Assembly (NCBI GenBank): GCA_003649495.1
Contig: QMRZ01000019.1
Location: 1 to 16,919, forward strand
Direction: 5' to 3'
Origin: Thermoprotei archaeon
Lineage (GTDB): Archaea; Thermoproteota; Thermoprotei; Thermofilales; Thermofilaceae
Length of the DNA: 16,919 nt
Shown: in pieces, positions 1 through 7,213 of the stretch
Layout: every line of letters starts with the position of its first letter
How positions within the stretch are numbered: position 1 is the first letter of the stretch
The notes under the pieces: generated by a model
What the model was told of the DNA's origin: nothing
Database searches by the model: none
Seen by the model: only the letters and a program-made list of their open reading frames with translations
Program-made: the position numbers and the translations under genes

Positions 1-331
1 CGTTGAGGAGGCTAAGAGGGCTGGAGCCAAGGTAGTCGTGGTGCTAGCAACTCAGAGGGAGGCTGATGAGGGGAGGGTAGGCAGGCAGATAGCCGACGAG
101 CTCGGGGTGGGCGTAGTCTACCTGCATGGGATACAGTTCAGCGGCGGTGACGAGTACTGCGAGTACATTAAGTACACCCTGGCGGCTCTCGTGGCCGCGC
201 TAGAGGCCAGCTCCGGGGCTGCCGGGGGGAATGGGCTGTGGCCCCTGTTGATCCTCGCGCTGAGCATAGCTGTGGTGGCGGAGGCTGGCCTGCTGGCCAG
301 GGGGTGGTGGAGGGGTGGTGGGCGTGCTTAG
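1..331 (+). CDS. C-terminal part of a TroA/ZnuA-like metal-binding ABC substrate-binding protein, membrane anchored
   Basis: The reading frame is open from base 2, so the gene starts outside the window and only about 109 C-terminal residues are seen. The segment reading GVGVVYLHG, then DEYCEYIKYTLAALVAAL, matches the usual end of the TroA/ZnuA fold: a last beta strand, then a helix containing the 'Y...M/I..N/T...L..AL' pattern. After it comes a short Gly/Ala/Ser linker and a hydrophobic stretch (LWPLLILALSIAVVAEAGLL) followed by Arg-rich residues, which I read as a C-terminal membrane anchor holding the domain outside the cell. Its stop codon overlaps the regulator gene, which is followed by an ABC ATPase and an ABC-3 permease, so context strongly supports uptake of Zn2+, Mn2+ or Fe2+. 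The metal cannot be told because the ligand-bearing N-terminal part is missing. Confidence 0.8.
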   Translation, partial: VEEAKRAGAKVVVVLATQREADEGRVGRQIADELGVGVVYLHGIQFSGGDEYCEYIKYTLAALVAALEASSGAAGGNGLWPLLILALSIAVVAEAGLLARGWWRGGGRA

Positions 332-755
332 CCGGAGGGAGGCCAGCTACCTGGTGGCCATATACAGCATATCGGGCTCGTCCCCCGCGAGGCTGAAGGA
401 GATCGCGCTCTACGTGGGCGTGAGGCCTCCAACTGCGCTAGAGGCTCTCTACAAGCTATCGTCCAGGGGGCTCGTGGTTAAGGAGGCGAGGGGGCGCTAC
501 AGGCTCTCGCGTGAGGGCTTGAGGCTCGTGGAGGCCTTGATCAGGAAGCACAGGGTGCTTGAGACATTCCTGGTCAGGACGCTGGGCCTCTGCGTTGATG
601 AGGCCTGTAGGCTAGCCTCAGCCTTCGACTACGCTGTCCCGATGGAGCTCGTGGATAAGATGTGTGGCGCCATGGGGCATCCATCGTGTTGCCCCCACGG
701 GAACCCCATACCGGCTGGCAACTGCCACCCCCCTAAGCTCGAGGTGAGGAGGTGA
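324..755 (+). CDS. DtxR/MntR-family metal-responsive transcriptional regulator
   Basis: The protein has an N-terminal winged helix (about residues 1-65 from the GTG at 324, with LKEIALYVGVRPPTALEAL as the DNA-reading region). A DtxR dimerisation/metal domain follows (HRVLETFLVRTLGL) and ends in the family signature PHGNPIP. I prefer GTG 324 over 315 and 318 because GGAGG at 309-313 is properly spaced for it and the family normally begins at this point. The gene overlaps the end of the binding-protein gene and its TGA overlaps the ATPase start, so it lies inside the transporter operon and probably represses it when metal is plentiful. His76 and Glu80 of the ancillary site are present. The usual Glu-His pair of the primary site appears as Asp102-Tyr103, after a three-residue insertion following Cys95. 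The tail is rich in Cys and His (Cys114, His119, Cys122, Cys123, His125, Cys134, His135). Confidence 0.88.
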   Translation: MLSRREASYLVAIYSISGSSPARLKEIALYVGVRPPTALEALYKLSSRGLVVKEARGRYRLSREGLRLVEALIRKHRVLETFLVRTLGLCVDEACRLASAFDYAVPMELVDKMCGAMGHPSCCPHGNPIPAGNCHPPKLEVRR

Positions 756-1540
756 TGGAGTACAGGCCCTTGATGGAGTTTAGAGGGGTGGAGGTCAGGT
801 ATCAGGCTGAGCCAGCCCTCATAGACGTCAGCTTCAGGATTGAGGAGCCAGCCTTCACGGTCATTGTAGGCCCCAATGGGGCTGGCAAGACTACCCTCCT
901 CAAGACTGCTCTGGGCTTAGTTAAGCCGACTAGGGGCAGGGTGGTTGTGCTGGGAGTGGACGTCGTGAGGCACCCCTGGAGGGTGAGGCGGATGGTCGGC
1001 TACGTGCCTCAGAGGGAGAGGATCGACCAGACAATGCCAGCCCTGGTTAGGGATGTGGTGTTGATGGGTAGGGCGCTTAGAAGGCCGCTGATAGGCAGGC
1101 TGAGCGATGAGGATAGGGAGGCTGCGCTCCGCGCGTTAGAGCGTGTGGGGTTGAGCGACCTCTGGGACGCGCCCTTCGCCCACCTCTCTGGAGGGCAGCA
1201 GCAGAGGGTGCTAATAGCGAGGGCGTTAGCTGCTGAGCCGAGGCTGCTACTGCTGGACGAGCCCCTCTCCGGGGTGGATGCGGCATCTCAGGAGGTGATT
1301 GTGAGCCTGTTGGCGGACCTGGCTAGGAGCGGGGTTGGAGTTGTCATGGTGACCCACGACCTGAACCCGGTGCTGGACTGCGCGGACTACGTGCTGCTGC
1401 TAAATAAGCGCCTAATAGCCTTCGGGAGGCCAGCTGAGCTCGTAGAGCCCGACCTGCTCTCCAAGACGTACGGCAAGGATGTGAAGGTGTTCAGAATGGG
1501 CACGCAGTGCTTCGTGATAAGCGGTGATGCACATGCCTGA
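755..1540 (+). CDS. metal ABC transporter ATP-binding protein (ZnuC/MntB type)
   Basis: This is a complete ABC ATPase of 261 residues from ATG 755, a normal length for the family. Visible motifs are Walker A (GPNGAGKTT, residues 39-47), the Q-loop region (YVPQRE), the signature LSGGQQ (144-149), Walker B (LLLLDEP, catalytic Glu169), the D-loop (SGVD) and the switch histidine (His201 in VTHDLN). The signature and the pairing with an ABC-3 permease place it among ZnuC/MntB/SitB-like importers, where it hydrolyses ATP on the cytoplasmic face. A GAGGTG Shine-Dalgarno at 741-746 serves the start. GTG 752 is an alternative that overlaps the regulator's stop. Its own end overlaps the permease start, which implies translational coupling. 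Confidence 0.93.
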   Translation: MEYRPLMEFRGVEVRYQAEPALIDVSFRIEEPAFTVIVGPNGAGKTTLLKTALGLVKPTRGRVVVLGVDVVRHPWRVRRMVGYVPQRERIDQTMPALVRDVVLMGRALRRPLIGRLSDEDREAALRALERVGLSDLWDAPFAHLSGGQQQRVLIARALAAEPRLLLLDEPLSGVDAASQEVIVSLLADLARSGVGVVMVTHDLNPVLDCADYVLLLNKRLIAFGRPAELVEPDLLSKTYGKDVKVFRMGTQCFVISGDAHA

Positions 1541-2378
1541 GCTCTTCGCCTCTCAGATACTGGTGAGGGCGCTGACCGCGGCGCTCACTGCATCCGTCAT
1601 CTCAGCCATCGTTGGGACCTTCCTAGTGCTGAGGAGGCTCTCGAGCATGGGCGCGGCCATAGCGCACATGTGCTTCGCGGGCGCCATGGCCGCCTACGTA
1701 GCTGGGGTAAACCCGGTGATCGGCGCGCTCATCCCCAGCCTGCTCCTAGCGTTAGCCGCCTCCTACGCTAGGAGCAGGAGGGAGGGGCAGTCAGAGGCTA
1801 TACTGGCTGCGGCTATAGGCCTCTCATCCGCAGTGGCGGCATTGGCCCTCTCCTTCTCGAGGGAGTACAGCGCTGTTGCCTTCTCCTACCTCGTGGGGGA
1901 TGTGCTCGGGGCTTCTGAAGAGGAAGTCTCGCTCCTGATTACTGTCTCAGCCCTGATAATGGCCGTGATCGTCCTCCTTTACAGGGGGCTGAAGTACTCC
2001 GCCCTGGACCCCGAGACCGCTGAGGCCATGGGCCTGAGAGTGATGCTGTTCGAGTACCTGCTGGGCGCCCTGGCCGCGCTGCTCCTAGTGGTTGAGATCA
2101 GGGTGGTGGGCATGATACTGGCACAAGTCTACTTAGTGGCCCCAGCCGCCGCCGCGTGGGAGGTAGCGCACAGCGTTGAGGGGATGATAGCCCTATCGGT
2201 AGCTCTGTCGCTAATCTCCGCGGTCGCGGGCTTCTCTGCGTCGATCCTGCTCAACCTCCCCACTAGCGCGGTCATAGGAGTCATAGCCGCCGCCATATAC
2301 GCCGTCACCCTCGCGCTATCGCCTAAGCGTAGGGGTCGGTGTTTGCTGGCATTCTTGAGGAGGGAGTGCAAGGTGTGA
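1533..2378 (+). CDS. ABC-3 family metal transporter permease (ZnuB/MntC type)
   Basis: About 281 residues, almost entirely hydrophobic, with roughly eight or nine membrane helices. The N-terminal segment (LRRLSSMGAAIAHMCFAGAM) matches the conserved RR.LS.MGDA..H...PG region of ABC-3 permeases, and the later YLVAPAAAAW segment matches their 'llpaaaA' helix. The family forms a homodimeric channel bound by the ZnuC-like ATPase. ATG 1533 is chosen because GGTGAT at 1523-1528 is a well-placed Shine-Dalgarno; GTG 1524 and ATG 1527 are upstream alternatives. It overlaps the ATPase gene by eight bases and is the last gene of the operon. Only two bases separate it from the converging gene on the other strand. 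Confidence 0.92.
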   Translation: MPELFASQILVRALTAALTASVISAIVGTFLVLRRLSSMGAAIAHMCFAGAMAAYVAGVNPVIGALIPSLLLALAASYARSRREGQSEAILAAAIGLSSAVAALALSFSREYSAVAFSYLVGDVLGASEEEVSLLITVSALIMAVIVLLYRGLKYSALDPETAEAMGLRVMLFEYLLGALAALLLVVEIRVVGMILAQVYLVAPAAAAWEVAHSVEGMIALSVALSLISAVAGFSASILLNLPTSAVIGVIAAAIYAVTLALSPKRRGRCLLAFLRRECKV

Positions 2379-2380
2379 GG

Positions 2381-3574
2381 TCAGCCGAGGAGCGCCCTCA
2401 CCAAGCCCATGAGGAGGGCTGGCGCTAGGAGGCGATTAGCCAGGGCCTCCCTCCACATCGCTCTTAAGGCTCCGAGTATCGCTCTCCTCTGGAAATCCAT
2501 GTGGCTCGTGGAGGAGAGCCTCTCCACTACACCGGCTTCAGAGAGAGCATTGAGGAGCGCGTCTACCTGCGCGTCGTTGAGGGAGCTTAAAACCTTCCTC
2601 GCGAGCAGCATGGTCCGCATTTCCCGCCCCAGGATCCTCTTAAAGCCCTCATGGTAGCGGGGCCCTGCGAGGTGCCACTCACCCTCAGTGGCGGCTGTCG
2701 CCGCTGCCGCCAGCCTGGCGGCTATCGATAATATGCTGATACCCCCTCCCGTCGTCGGCTTAGCCTGCCCCGCCGCATCCCCTATCACGAGGACCCTGCT
2801 TGTGTAGGGCTTGCTTATGGGCCCCCCCGTCACGACGTAACCTCCATACACCCTCACCCTCCTAGAGTTCAGCAGACCTACTCCCCCTGGGTCGAGCTTC
2901 TCGAGTAGCCTCAGGCGCGCACGGAGGGCTGAGGGAGCTGCGAGCCCTACTCTGGCCCGGTACTCGTCCAGGGGGATGAGCCACGCGAAGAAGCCTGGGG
3001 CGAGCCTCGAGTCTAGGTAGAGGTGCACGAACTCGCGCTCCAGGGGCTCCTGGAGCTCGTATTCAGCGTTAATCGCTGGGAGCAAGGCGCTGGGGCGCTC
3101 CACCCCCACCTGCTCATTTAGGCTAGCTAGGGCCCCGGTAGCTAGGACGAGGAGGCTGAATGAGGCGCGGCGCCCCTCCCTCAAGCGCAGCACGCCACGG
3201 GAGCAGTCCACGCCGGTGACTCTAGCTCTGAGCCTTAGCTCTACCCCCCTCCTAAGGGCCTCCTCTGCCAATGCTTGGTCGAATCGAGGCCTGTCGAGCA
3301 CAGCTGCCACCCCCCTCTTAGCATCTATGAGCACCTCGCTACCCCCCCTGCTACGGATGACAGCCCCTCGAACGGTGTTGAGCACAGCCCTCCTCCACAC
3401 GCGCGGGTATTCCCTGTTGAGGGTGGCTAGGCTCACCAGGCCAGCGCAGTGGGGCGGCCACCCCACGCTCCCGTGCTCCTCCAGCACTAGCAGCTCCAGG
3501 TGGGGGGCTAGCTCTGCGAGCCTGAGCGCATAGGTCAGGCCTGCCGGCCCCGCGCCGACTACCGTGATGCTCAA
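2381..3574 (-). CDS. geranylgeranyl-reductase-like FAD-dependent oxidoreductase
   Basis: A flavoprotein of about 397 residues. The N-terminal FAD-binding Rossmann motif is VVGAGPAG (residues 5-12). The short motif around Pro41-His42-Cys43-Ala44-Gly45 and the later GDAAGQAKPTTGGG (about 259-272) are the characteristic signatures of the archaeal geranylgeranyl reductase branch. In archaea these enzymes saturate isoprenoid chains of ether lipids at the inner face of the membrane; some paralogues act on menaquinone side chains or other substrates, so the exact substrate is open. I place the start at TTG 3574: it sits directly before the glycine-rich motif, and its TTGA overlaps the stop of the upstream gene (4-base overlap). 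An upstream in-frame extension to 3640 would lie wholly inside that gene and has no family support. The gene converges on the metal-transport operon. Confidence 0.87.
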   Translation of the reverse strand: MSITVVGAGPAGLTYALRLAELAPHLELLVLEEHGSVGWPPHCAGLVSLATLNREYPRVWRRAVLNTVRGAVIRSRGGSEVLIDAKRGVAAVLDRPRFDQALAEEALRRGVELRLRARVTGVDCSRGVLRLREGRRASFSLLVLATGALASLNEQVGVERPSALLPAINAEYELQEPLEREFVHLYLDSRLAPGFFAWLIPLDEYRARVGLAAPSALRARLRLLEKLDPGGVGLLNSRRVRVYGGYVVTGGPISKPYTSRVLVIGDAAGQAKPTTGGGISILSIAARLAAAATAATEGEWHLAGPRYHEGFKRILGREMRTMLLARKVLSSLNDAQVDALLNALSEAGVVERLSSTSHMDFQRRAILGALRAMWREALANRLLAPALLMGLVRALLG

Positions 3575-4155
3575 CTGAATTCCCTTCGATAAGCTCTGTA
3601 CAGCTTCTTGAGGTACTCTATCTCCGACTGCTCGAACCACGCATCTAGGACATTGTCGGGCGAGTCCAGCTTATCGAGCATTAGCTTGAGGCATGTAGCC
3701 ACCCCCCTCCCGTTATACGTCTTCTTAAGCGCCTCAACCTCGCTGATTACCTTGGAGCCCTCGCGCGCCACTAAGTCGCCCACCAGGACCCAGGAGCTGC
3801 GCAGCTTCTCCATGAGCCTCGAGGCCTCCTGCACCCCTCGCGGGGAGAGGGTGTAGACCTCAATCAGCTTGCCCCTCTCATAGACGTAATCCCTCTTGAC
3901 CAGCCCCTCGTCCACCAGGCCCTTTATAGCCTTGTGGAGCTCGGGGGAGAATACCGATAATAGCAGGGGCTTGAAGCTGAGGGGCGGGCTCCGCATCATG
4001 AACAACGCGACGTGGAAGCTCTCCTCCCCCTTCACTGGCTTCTGACCATCAGTGTAGAGGAGCAGGAGGGCCCAGTCCCTCGCAGCGAGCTTAATCCATG
4101 AGATGTCCATCTCCCTTAAAACCTCCTCCTTCCAATCCTCACTCAACCTCCTCAC
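3571..4155 (-). CDS. uncharacterised archaeal protein with a winged-helix-like core
   Basis: A predicted cytoplasmic protein of 194 residues that I do not recognise by name. Residues about 25-115 have the pattern of a winged-helix domain: helices carrying LLLLYTDGQKPVKGEESFH, a helix ending in AIKGLVDEGLV, then two strands around a turn (YERGKLIEVYTLSPRG). This arrangement, where a short-read domain is followed by 'L..LvdeGLv' and 'Y.Lt.rG', is typical of small archaeal DNA-binding or protein-binding modules and faintly recalls SocA-type domains. The C-terminal half is helical and charged. The start is taken at GTG 4155; TTG 4146 and ATG 4110 are possible alternatives. The TGA overlaps the TTG start of the reductase gene, so the two are co-expressed and possibly functionally linked, for instance by regulation of lipid saturation. 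Confidence 0.78.
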   Translation of the reverse strand: MRRLSEDWKEEVLREMDISWIKLAARDWALLLLYTDGQKPVKGEESFHVALFMMRSPPLSFKPLLLSVFSPELHKAIKGLVDEGLVKRDYVYERGKLIEVYTLSPRGVQEASRLMEKLRSSWVLVGDLVAREGSKVISEVEALKKTYNGRGVATCLKLMLDKLDSPDNVLDAWFEQSEIEYLKKLYRAYRREFS

Positions 4156-4198
4156 CCTTCACGGCACCCGGTGCTCCACGTCCCCCTCAGTGCTGCCA

Positions 4199-4227
4199 CA
4201 TAAATCTTCGCGCCACCTGCCCTTAAA
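4199..4227 (-). promoter_or_regulatory. tandem TATA-like elements upstream of the winged-helix/reductase gene pair
   Basis: On the minus strand TTTAAG (4222-4227) and ATTTATG (4199-4205) lie in the 87-base gap between the surface-protein gene and the winged-helix gene. With a TATA-to-start-site distance of about 26 bases they predict transcript starts near 4198 and 4176, upstream of the GTG at 4155. This suggests the pair has its own promoter and does not depend on read-through from the surface-protein gene. Confidence 0.45.
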
Positions 4228-4242
4228 CCTCGGGGCATTGAG

Positions 4243-6132
4243 CTACTCCCTCAAGTCGTGTGTCGCAGCTCTGTGCTGGTCACCCAGGGGTAGGTCCTCC
4301 ACGTCTAGGACCTCGACGCTGCCTCCACGCCTCCCCCACACCTTAGCTACGACTAGCAGCAAGGCGAATAACAGCGCTAGTGCCGGCAGCACCGCGCTGA
4401 AGCTCATGCCAGCTCTCACAATCACGTACTCGCCCCCACTCCCCACCTCGACTAGCCGCTCCACGCCTAGGCTGGGCACGTATAGGTGGTACTCGCCTGG
4501 AGCGAGCTCGAAGCACGCTACACCATCCTCGCCAGTAGATGCGGCGAGCCTCACGCTCGTCCCGCGCGCCTCGACGCTCACGCCGCTCAGCGGCCTGCCG
4601 AGGAAGTCCACGAGCTTAACGTAGAGCCTCGTGATGTTCGCCACCACTACGTATCGCCTCCGCCCCTCCTCCACCTCTATCAGGCCTGAGAACAGGACTC
4701 GGCCTCCCCGCAGGATCGTGAGGTTATAGCGCGCAGCCGGCACATCGCTGAAGCATGCCACGCCATCGTGCCCCGAGGCCGCGCGCCTCATCCCCCTCCC
4801 GCTTAGCACGGCCACGTAATCCTCGACCTGCTCGCCATCCAGGTACGTGACCATTAGCTCAATGTCGATTAGCGACGTCCTGAGCAGCGTGGAAGCTCCC
4901 CTGCTGCCCACGTAGACTTCGGCCGCGCCGACCTCCCTCCCCCCAGCAAATGCCCTCACAACGTAGCTGCCCAGGGGCACGCGGTCGAAGGTGCACGAGC
5001 CATTCACCGCCACCTGCTCTCCGTAGAACGCGCCGTCAGTCCTGCTTATGAGCACGGTGACGTTGTTCACTGGCTCGCCCTCGGCATCAACTACTCTGAC
5101 CTCGAGCCTCGCTACGCGTGAGGGGAGGACGAGGGTGGGGGCGTAGCCGTGTACTAGCAGGCTGTAGACCCGCAGCCCCTCTATGTATGCATGCGCCTCC
5201 ACCTCGCCCCTCGAAGCGTCGACGCTGACTACAGCGCAGCTGCCTCCCTCAACCACGCGGCCTGAGACCACGTAGTCCACAGCTCCCCCGCTGCACACGT
5301 TGAATCTACAGGCCCTTGGAGCGTGTATCCTGAAGGATGAGAGTGGGTAGAGGAGAGAGGGGTTGCCCGGGAAAGCCCCGCCTAACGCGTCGCCCGCTCT
5401 CTCGAAGCCCTCAACTCTCACCTCACAGCCAGCCGGCAAGTTGAGGTACACGTACTTGACGCGCGTCAGGTCAGCCTCGCTTAACTTGGCGTAGTAGATT
5501 GGCCTGACCCTCAGCTCCACAGCCTCCTCCTTAAGCGCCTCTATCAGCGGGTTCGGGGAGCTACCGGTAACGAGCACCACAGCCTCAGTCAGGGATACGT
5601 TGTCGAACGACGTGGAGAGCTCAACCCCCCTCATGGCTAGTATCGTGAACTTGGCGTCTACAGCCTCGAGGGAGGGGATGTCCTTCAGCAATGCCTCGAT
5701 CAGGTAGCCCCATACCCCCTCACCCCTGGGCGCGTCCATCAGGGCGTAGGCAAGAGGCTTAGGCTCGTACTCAGCGAAGAGCACCGTGATGGTGTGAGGC
5801 CTCGGGGCTACTCGCGTCAGATCTATAGCCGCGAAGTCCTCGATCAGCACCACCCCATTCTCAACGCTGGGAGCTACTCTCGAGTTATCCAGGATGAGGG
5901 CAGCCGGCTTGAAGGGCGTGGATGAGTCCACCCTCACCACAATGCCCGCCAAACCACTCTTAACGCTCAGGTCCAGGCGGCACCCCTCGCCCCACTCCAC
6001 GAGCACGTAGTCGCGGCTGGTGCTCCCGTCTATGTACAAGTAAGTGACCTCTACCACGAAGAGCTGTGGCGGCCTGCCAGCCGCTAGGGCCGTGACTACT
6101 AGGGCTAGCGCCAACGCGGCATATGCTCGCAC
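4243..6132 (-). CDS. secreted, C-terminally membrane-anchored surface protein with Ig-like repeats
   Basis: A protein of 629 residues, apparently complete, starting at GTG 6132. Residues 1-18 form a Sec signal peptide (Met-Arg-Ala, hydrophobic core, A-A-G end). Residues about 20-335 form an unassigned beta-rich extracellular region with a few Cys residues. Three repeats of roughly 70 residues begin near 341, 421 and 502. Each has the pattern 'VxVvDxxGxPvxxvxVxxxxxxxxxxxT..dGvacF..vpxGxYxl', typical of carboxypeptidase-regulatory-like or CNA-B-type beta sandwiches. A single membrane helix (about 580-600) is followed by Arg-Arg and a short charged cytoplasmic tail. The protein should be displayed on the outer face of the cell membrane, possibly as an adhesin, an S-layer-associated protein or a binding scaffold. 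No catalytic motif is visible. It diverges from a small membrane protein gene. Confidence 0.85.
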   Translation of the reverse strand: MRAYAALALALVVTALAAGRPPQLFVVEVTYLYIDGSTSRDYVLVEWGEGCRLDLSVKSGLAGIVVRVDSSTPFKPAALILDNSRVAPSVENGVVLIEDFAAIDLTRVAPRPHTITVLFAEYEPKPLAYALMDAPRGEGVWGYLIEALLKDIPSLEAVDAKFTILAMRGVELSTSFDNVSLTEAVVLVTGSSPNPLIEALKEEAVELRVRPIYYAKLSEADLTRVKYVYLNLPAGCEVRVEGFERAGDALGGAFPGNPSLLYPLSSFRIHAPRACRFNVCSGGAVDYVVSGRVVEGGSCAVVSVDASRGEVEAHAYIEGLRVYSLLVHGYAPTLVLPSRVARLEVRVVDAEGEPVNNVTVLISRTDGAFYGEQVAVNGSCTFDRVPLGSYVVRAFAGGREVGAAEVYVGSRGASTLLRTSLIDIELMVTYLDGEQVEDYVAVLSGRGMRRAASGHDGVACFSDVPAARYNLTILRGGRVLFSGLIEVEEGRRRYVVVANITRLYVKLVDFLGRPLSGVSVEARGTSVRLAASTGEDGVACFELAPGEYHLYVPSLGVERLVEVGSGGEYVIVRAGMSFSAVLPALALLFALLLVVAKVWGRRGGSVEVLDVEDLPLGDQHRAATHDLRE

Positions 6133-6146
6133 AGCTACGCTTAATG

Positions 6147-6159
6147 ACGCCTCAGGCGT
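6147..6159. repeat. 13-bp perfect palindrome in a divergent promoter region
   Basis: ACGCCT-C-AGGCGT has six-base arms around one central base. It lies just upstream of the surface-protein start and within the 132-base divergent gap, where a repressor or activator could control that gene or both genes. The arms are short enough to arise by chance. Confidence 0.25.
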
Positions 6160-6231
6160 TTGGGTAACAACTCGCGCAGAGCATCTGATGACGGTAATAC
6201 CTCAGTAGGCTGCCCGCGCTAACCGCCAGAA

Positions 6232-6241
6232 ACCCTTTAAA
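6232..6241 (+). promoter_or_regulatory. BRE/TATA element for the small membrane protein at 6265
   Basis: GAAACC followed by TTTAAA (6236-6241) fits an archaeal BRE plus TATA box. The TATA centre lies 26-27 bases before ATG 6265, so the transcript should begin at or next to that ATG. Confidence 0.6.
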
Positions 6242-6264
6242 CTCCCCCTCGAGTGTGCAGGAGG

Positions 6265-6588
6265 ATGCTGGAGGAGCGTAAAAGGCCAAGCAATGTGCTG
6301 CTGGCAATGGCTATAGCCCCTGCTCCACTACTCCTACTGATATGGCACTTAACTGAGGGGTTCAGCCTGAAGCCCAGCCTGCCACACCTGTACTCGAGGA
6401 TAACGCCGATGGTTCTGGCCATCCTCTCAATAGTAGTGGCGGTATTCACCTTCAACCTCGCCAGGGATGAGGAGCCCGAATGGGGGCCGGCGCTGCCCTT
6501 CAAGGTGATAGAGGGAGCGGCGGTCGCATACATAGTACTGGCCGTGATATTCCTGCTGTTGATAGCATCCACCTACTTCATGCCGTGA
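6265..6588 (+). CDS. small three-helix membrane protein, unknown function
   Basis: A protein of 107 residues from ATG 6265. Three hydrophobic segments can be seen: about residues 10-27 (LLAMAIAPAPLLLLIWHL), 45-63 (MVLAILSIVVAVFTFNLA) and 83-104 (AAVAYIVLAVIFLLLIASTYF). The loop between helices 2 and 3 contains ARDEEPEWGPALP. An in-frame GTG at 6253 lies only 14 bases after the TATA centre, too close to be transcribed, so ATG 6265 is preferred and the mRNA is probably leaderless. I recognise no family. It diverges from the 629-residue surface protein and might work with it at the membrane, but that is only context. Confidence 0.72.
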   Translation: MLEERKRPSNVLLAMAIAPAPLLLLIWHLTEGFSLKPSLPHLYSRITPMVLAILSIVVAVFTFNLARDEEPEWGPALPFKVIEGAAVAYIVLAVIFLLLIASTYFMP

Positions 6589-6673
6589 CCCCGCCTCACA
6601 CAACACTTCCAGGCTCCACGAGGCTGAAATCATGGCAGCGAACCCCGAGCTTATTTCCCCTCTCACAAAAGCT

Positions 6674-6692
6674 CCTCCCTCAAGTAGGGAGG
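6674..6692 (+). repeat. hairpin with 7-bp stem downstream of the small membrane protein gene
   Basis: CCTCCCT-CAAGT-AGGGAGG forms a perfect 7-bp stem with a 5-base loop about 85 bases after the plus-strand stop. There is no T tract after it, so it is not a classical terminator; it may be an mRNA 3' structure or part of a small RNA. Confidence 0.35.
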
Positions 6693-6989
6693 CCTAGGAC
6701 GAGTTACGAGGATCGGCTTTAAGTACGAAATCACACTCCACCAGCCTAGGTGCTAGTTCGTCCTCCAAGACGCTTAATCGAGCCTTTCCCCAACTCCTGG
6801 GGAGCATGAGAGTATCAGAGGCTGTAGCCGCTAGTGGGCATCTAGGGCGGCACGCTCTAAAGCTTCTGCCGGTGCTCCACCACACCTTCCTTCTCACGAG
6901 AGAACTCGGCACCCCCGCCGGGGTTACACGAAGGTCCCGGGGAAGTGTACATTCAGGTGTAGGCTGTGCACTCCTCTTCGACACTAACG

Positions 6990-7213
6990 ATGGACATGGG
7001 TAGGAGGAGGGTAGGGAGGGCCCCAGGCGTGAGAGCTGGCATTGAGGCCTGGCGTACATACGCGAAGCTCACGAAGGCTGTTACGAGCTCTCGAGGTTCC
7101 ATGAAGAGGAGGAGCTTTATGCGCAGCCTGACTCGCCAATTAGGGGGAGCACGTACTCCCTCCTCCTGGCTCAGAAGACTAGCCTCGGCTACATTGAAAA
7201 GCACTGCCTCTAA
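6990..7213 (+). pseudogene. possible remnant of a small protein-coding gene with one frameshift
   Basis: From ATG 6990 the frame reads MDMGRRRVGRAPGVRAGIEA. A change of frame near 7047 would join it to a very protein-like stretch (7046-7210) containing ELSRFHEEEELYAQPDSP and YSLLLAQKTSLGYIEKHCL before TAA at 7211. The second stretch has the charge and hydrophobic pattern of a helical globular protein. The complementary minus strand also has an open frame here, so chance is not excluded. I do not recognise a family, and the frameshift is inferred. Confidence 0.22.

Noticed and set aside
6181..6210. C/D-box small RNA suggested by TGATGA near 6186
   Set aside because: No paired D box, D' box or C' box occurs at suitable spacing.
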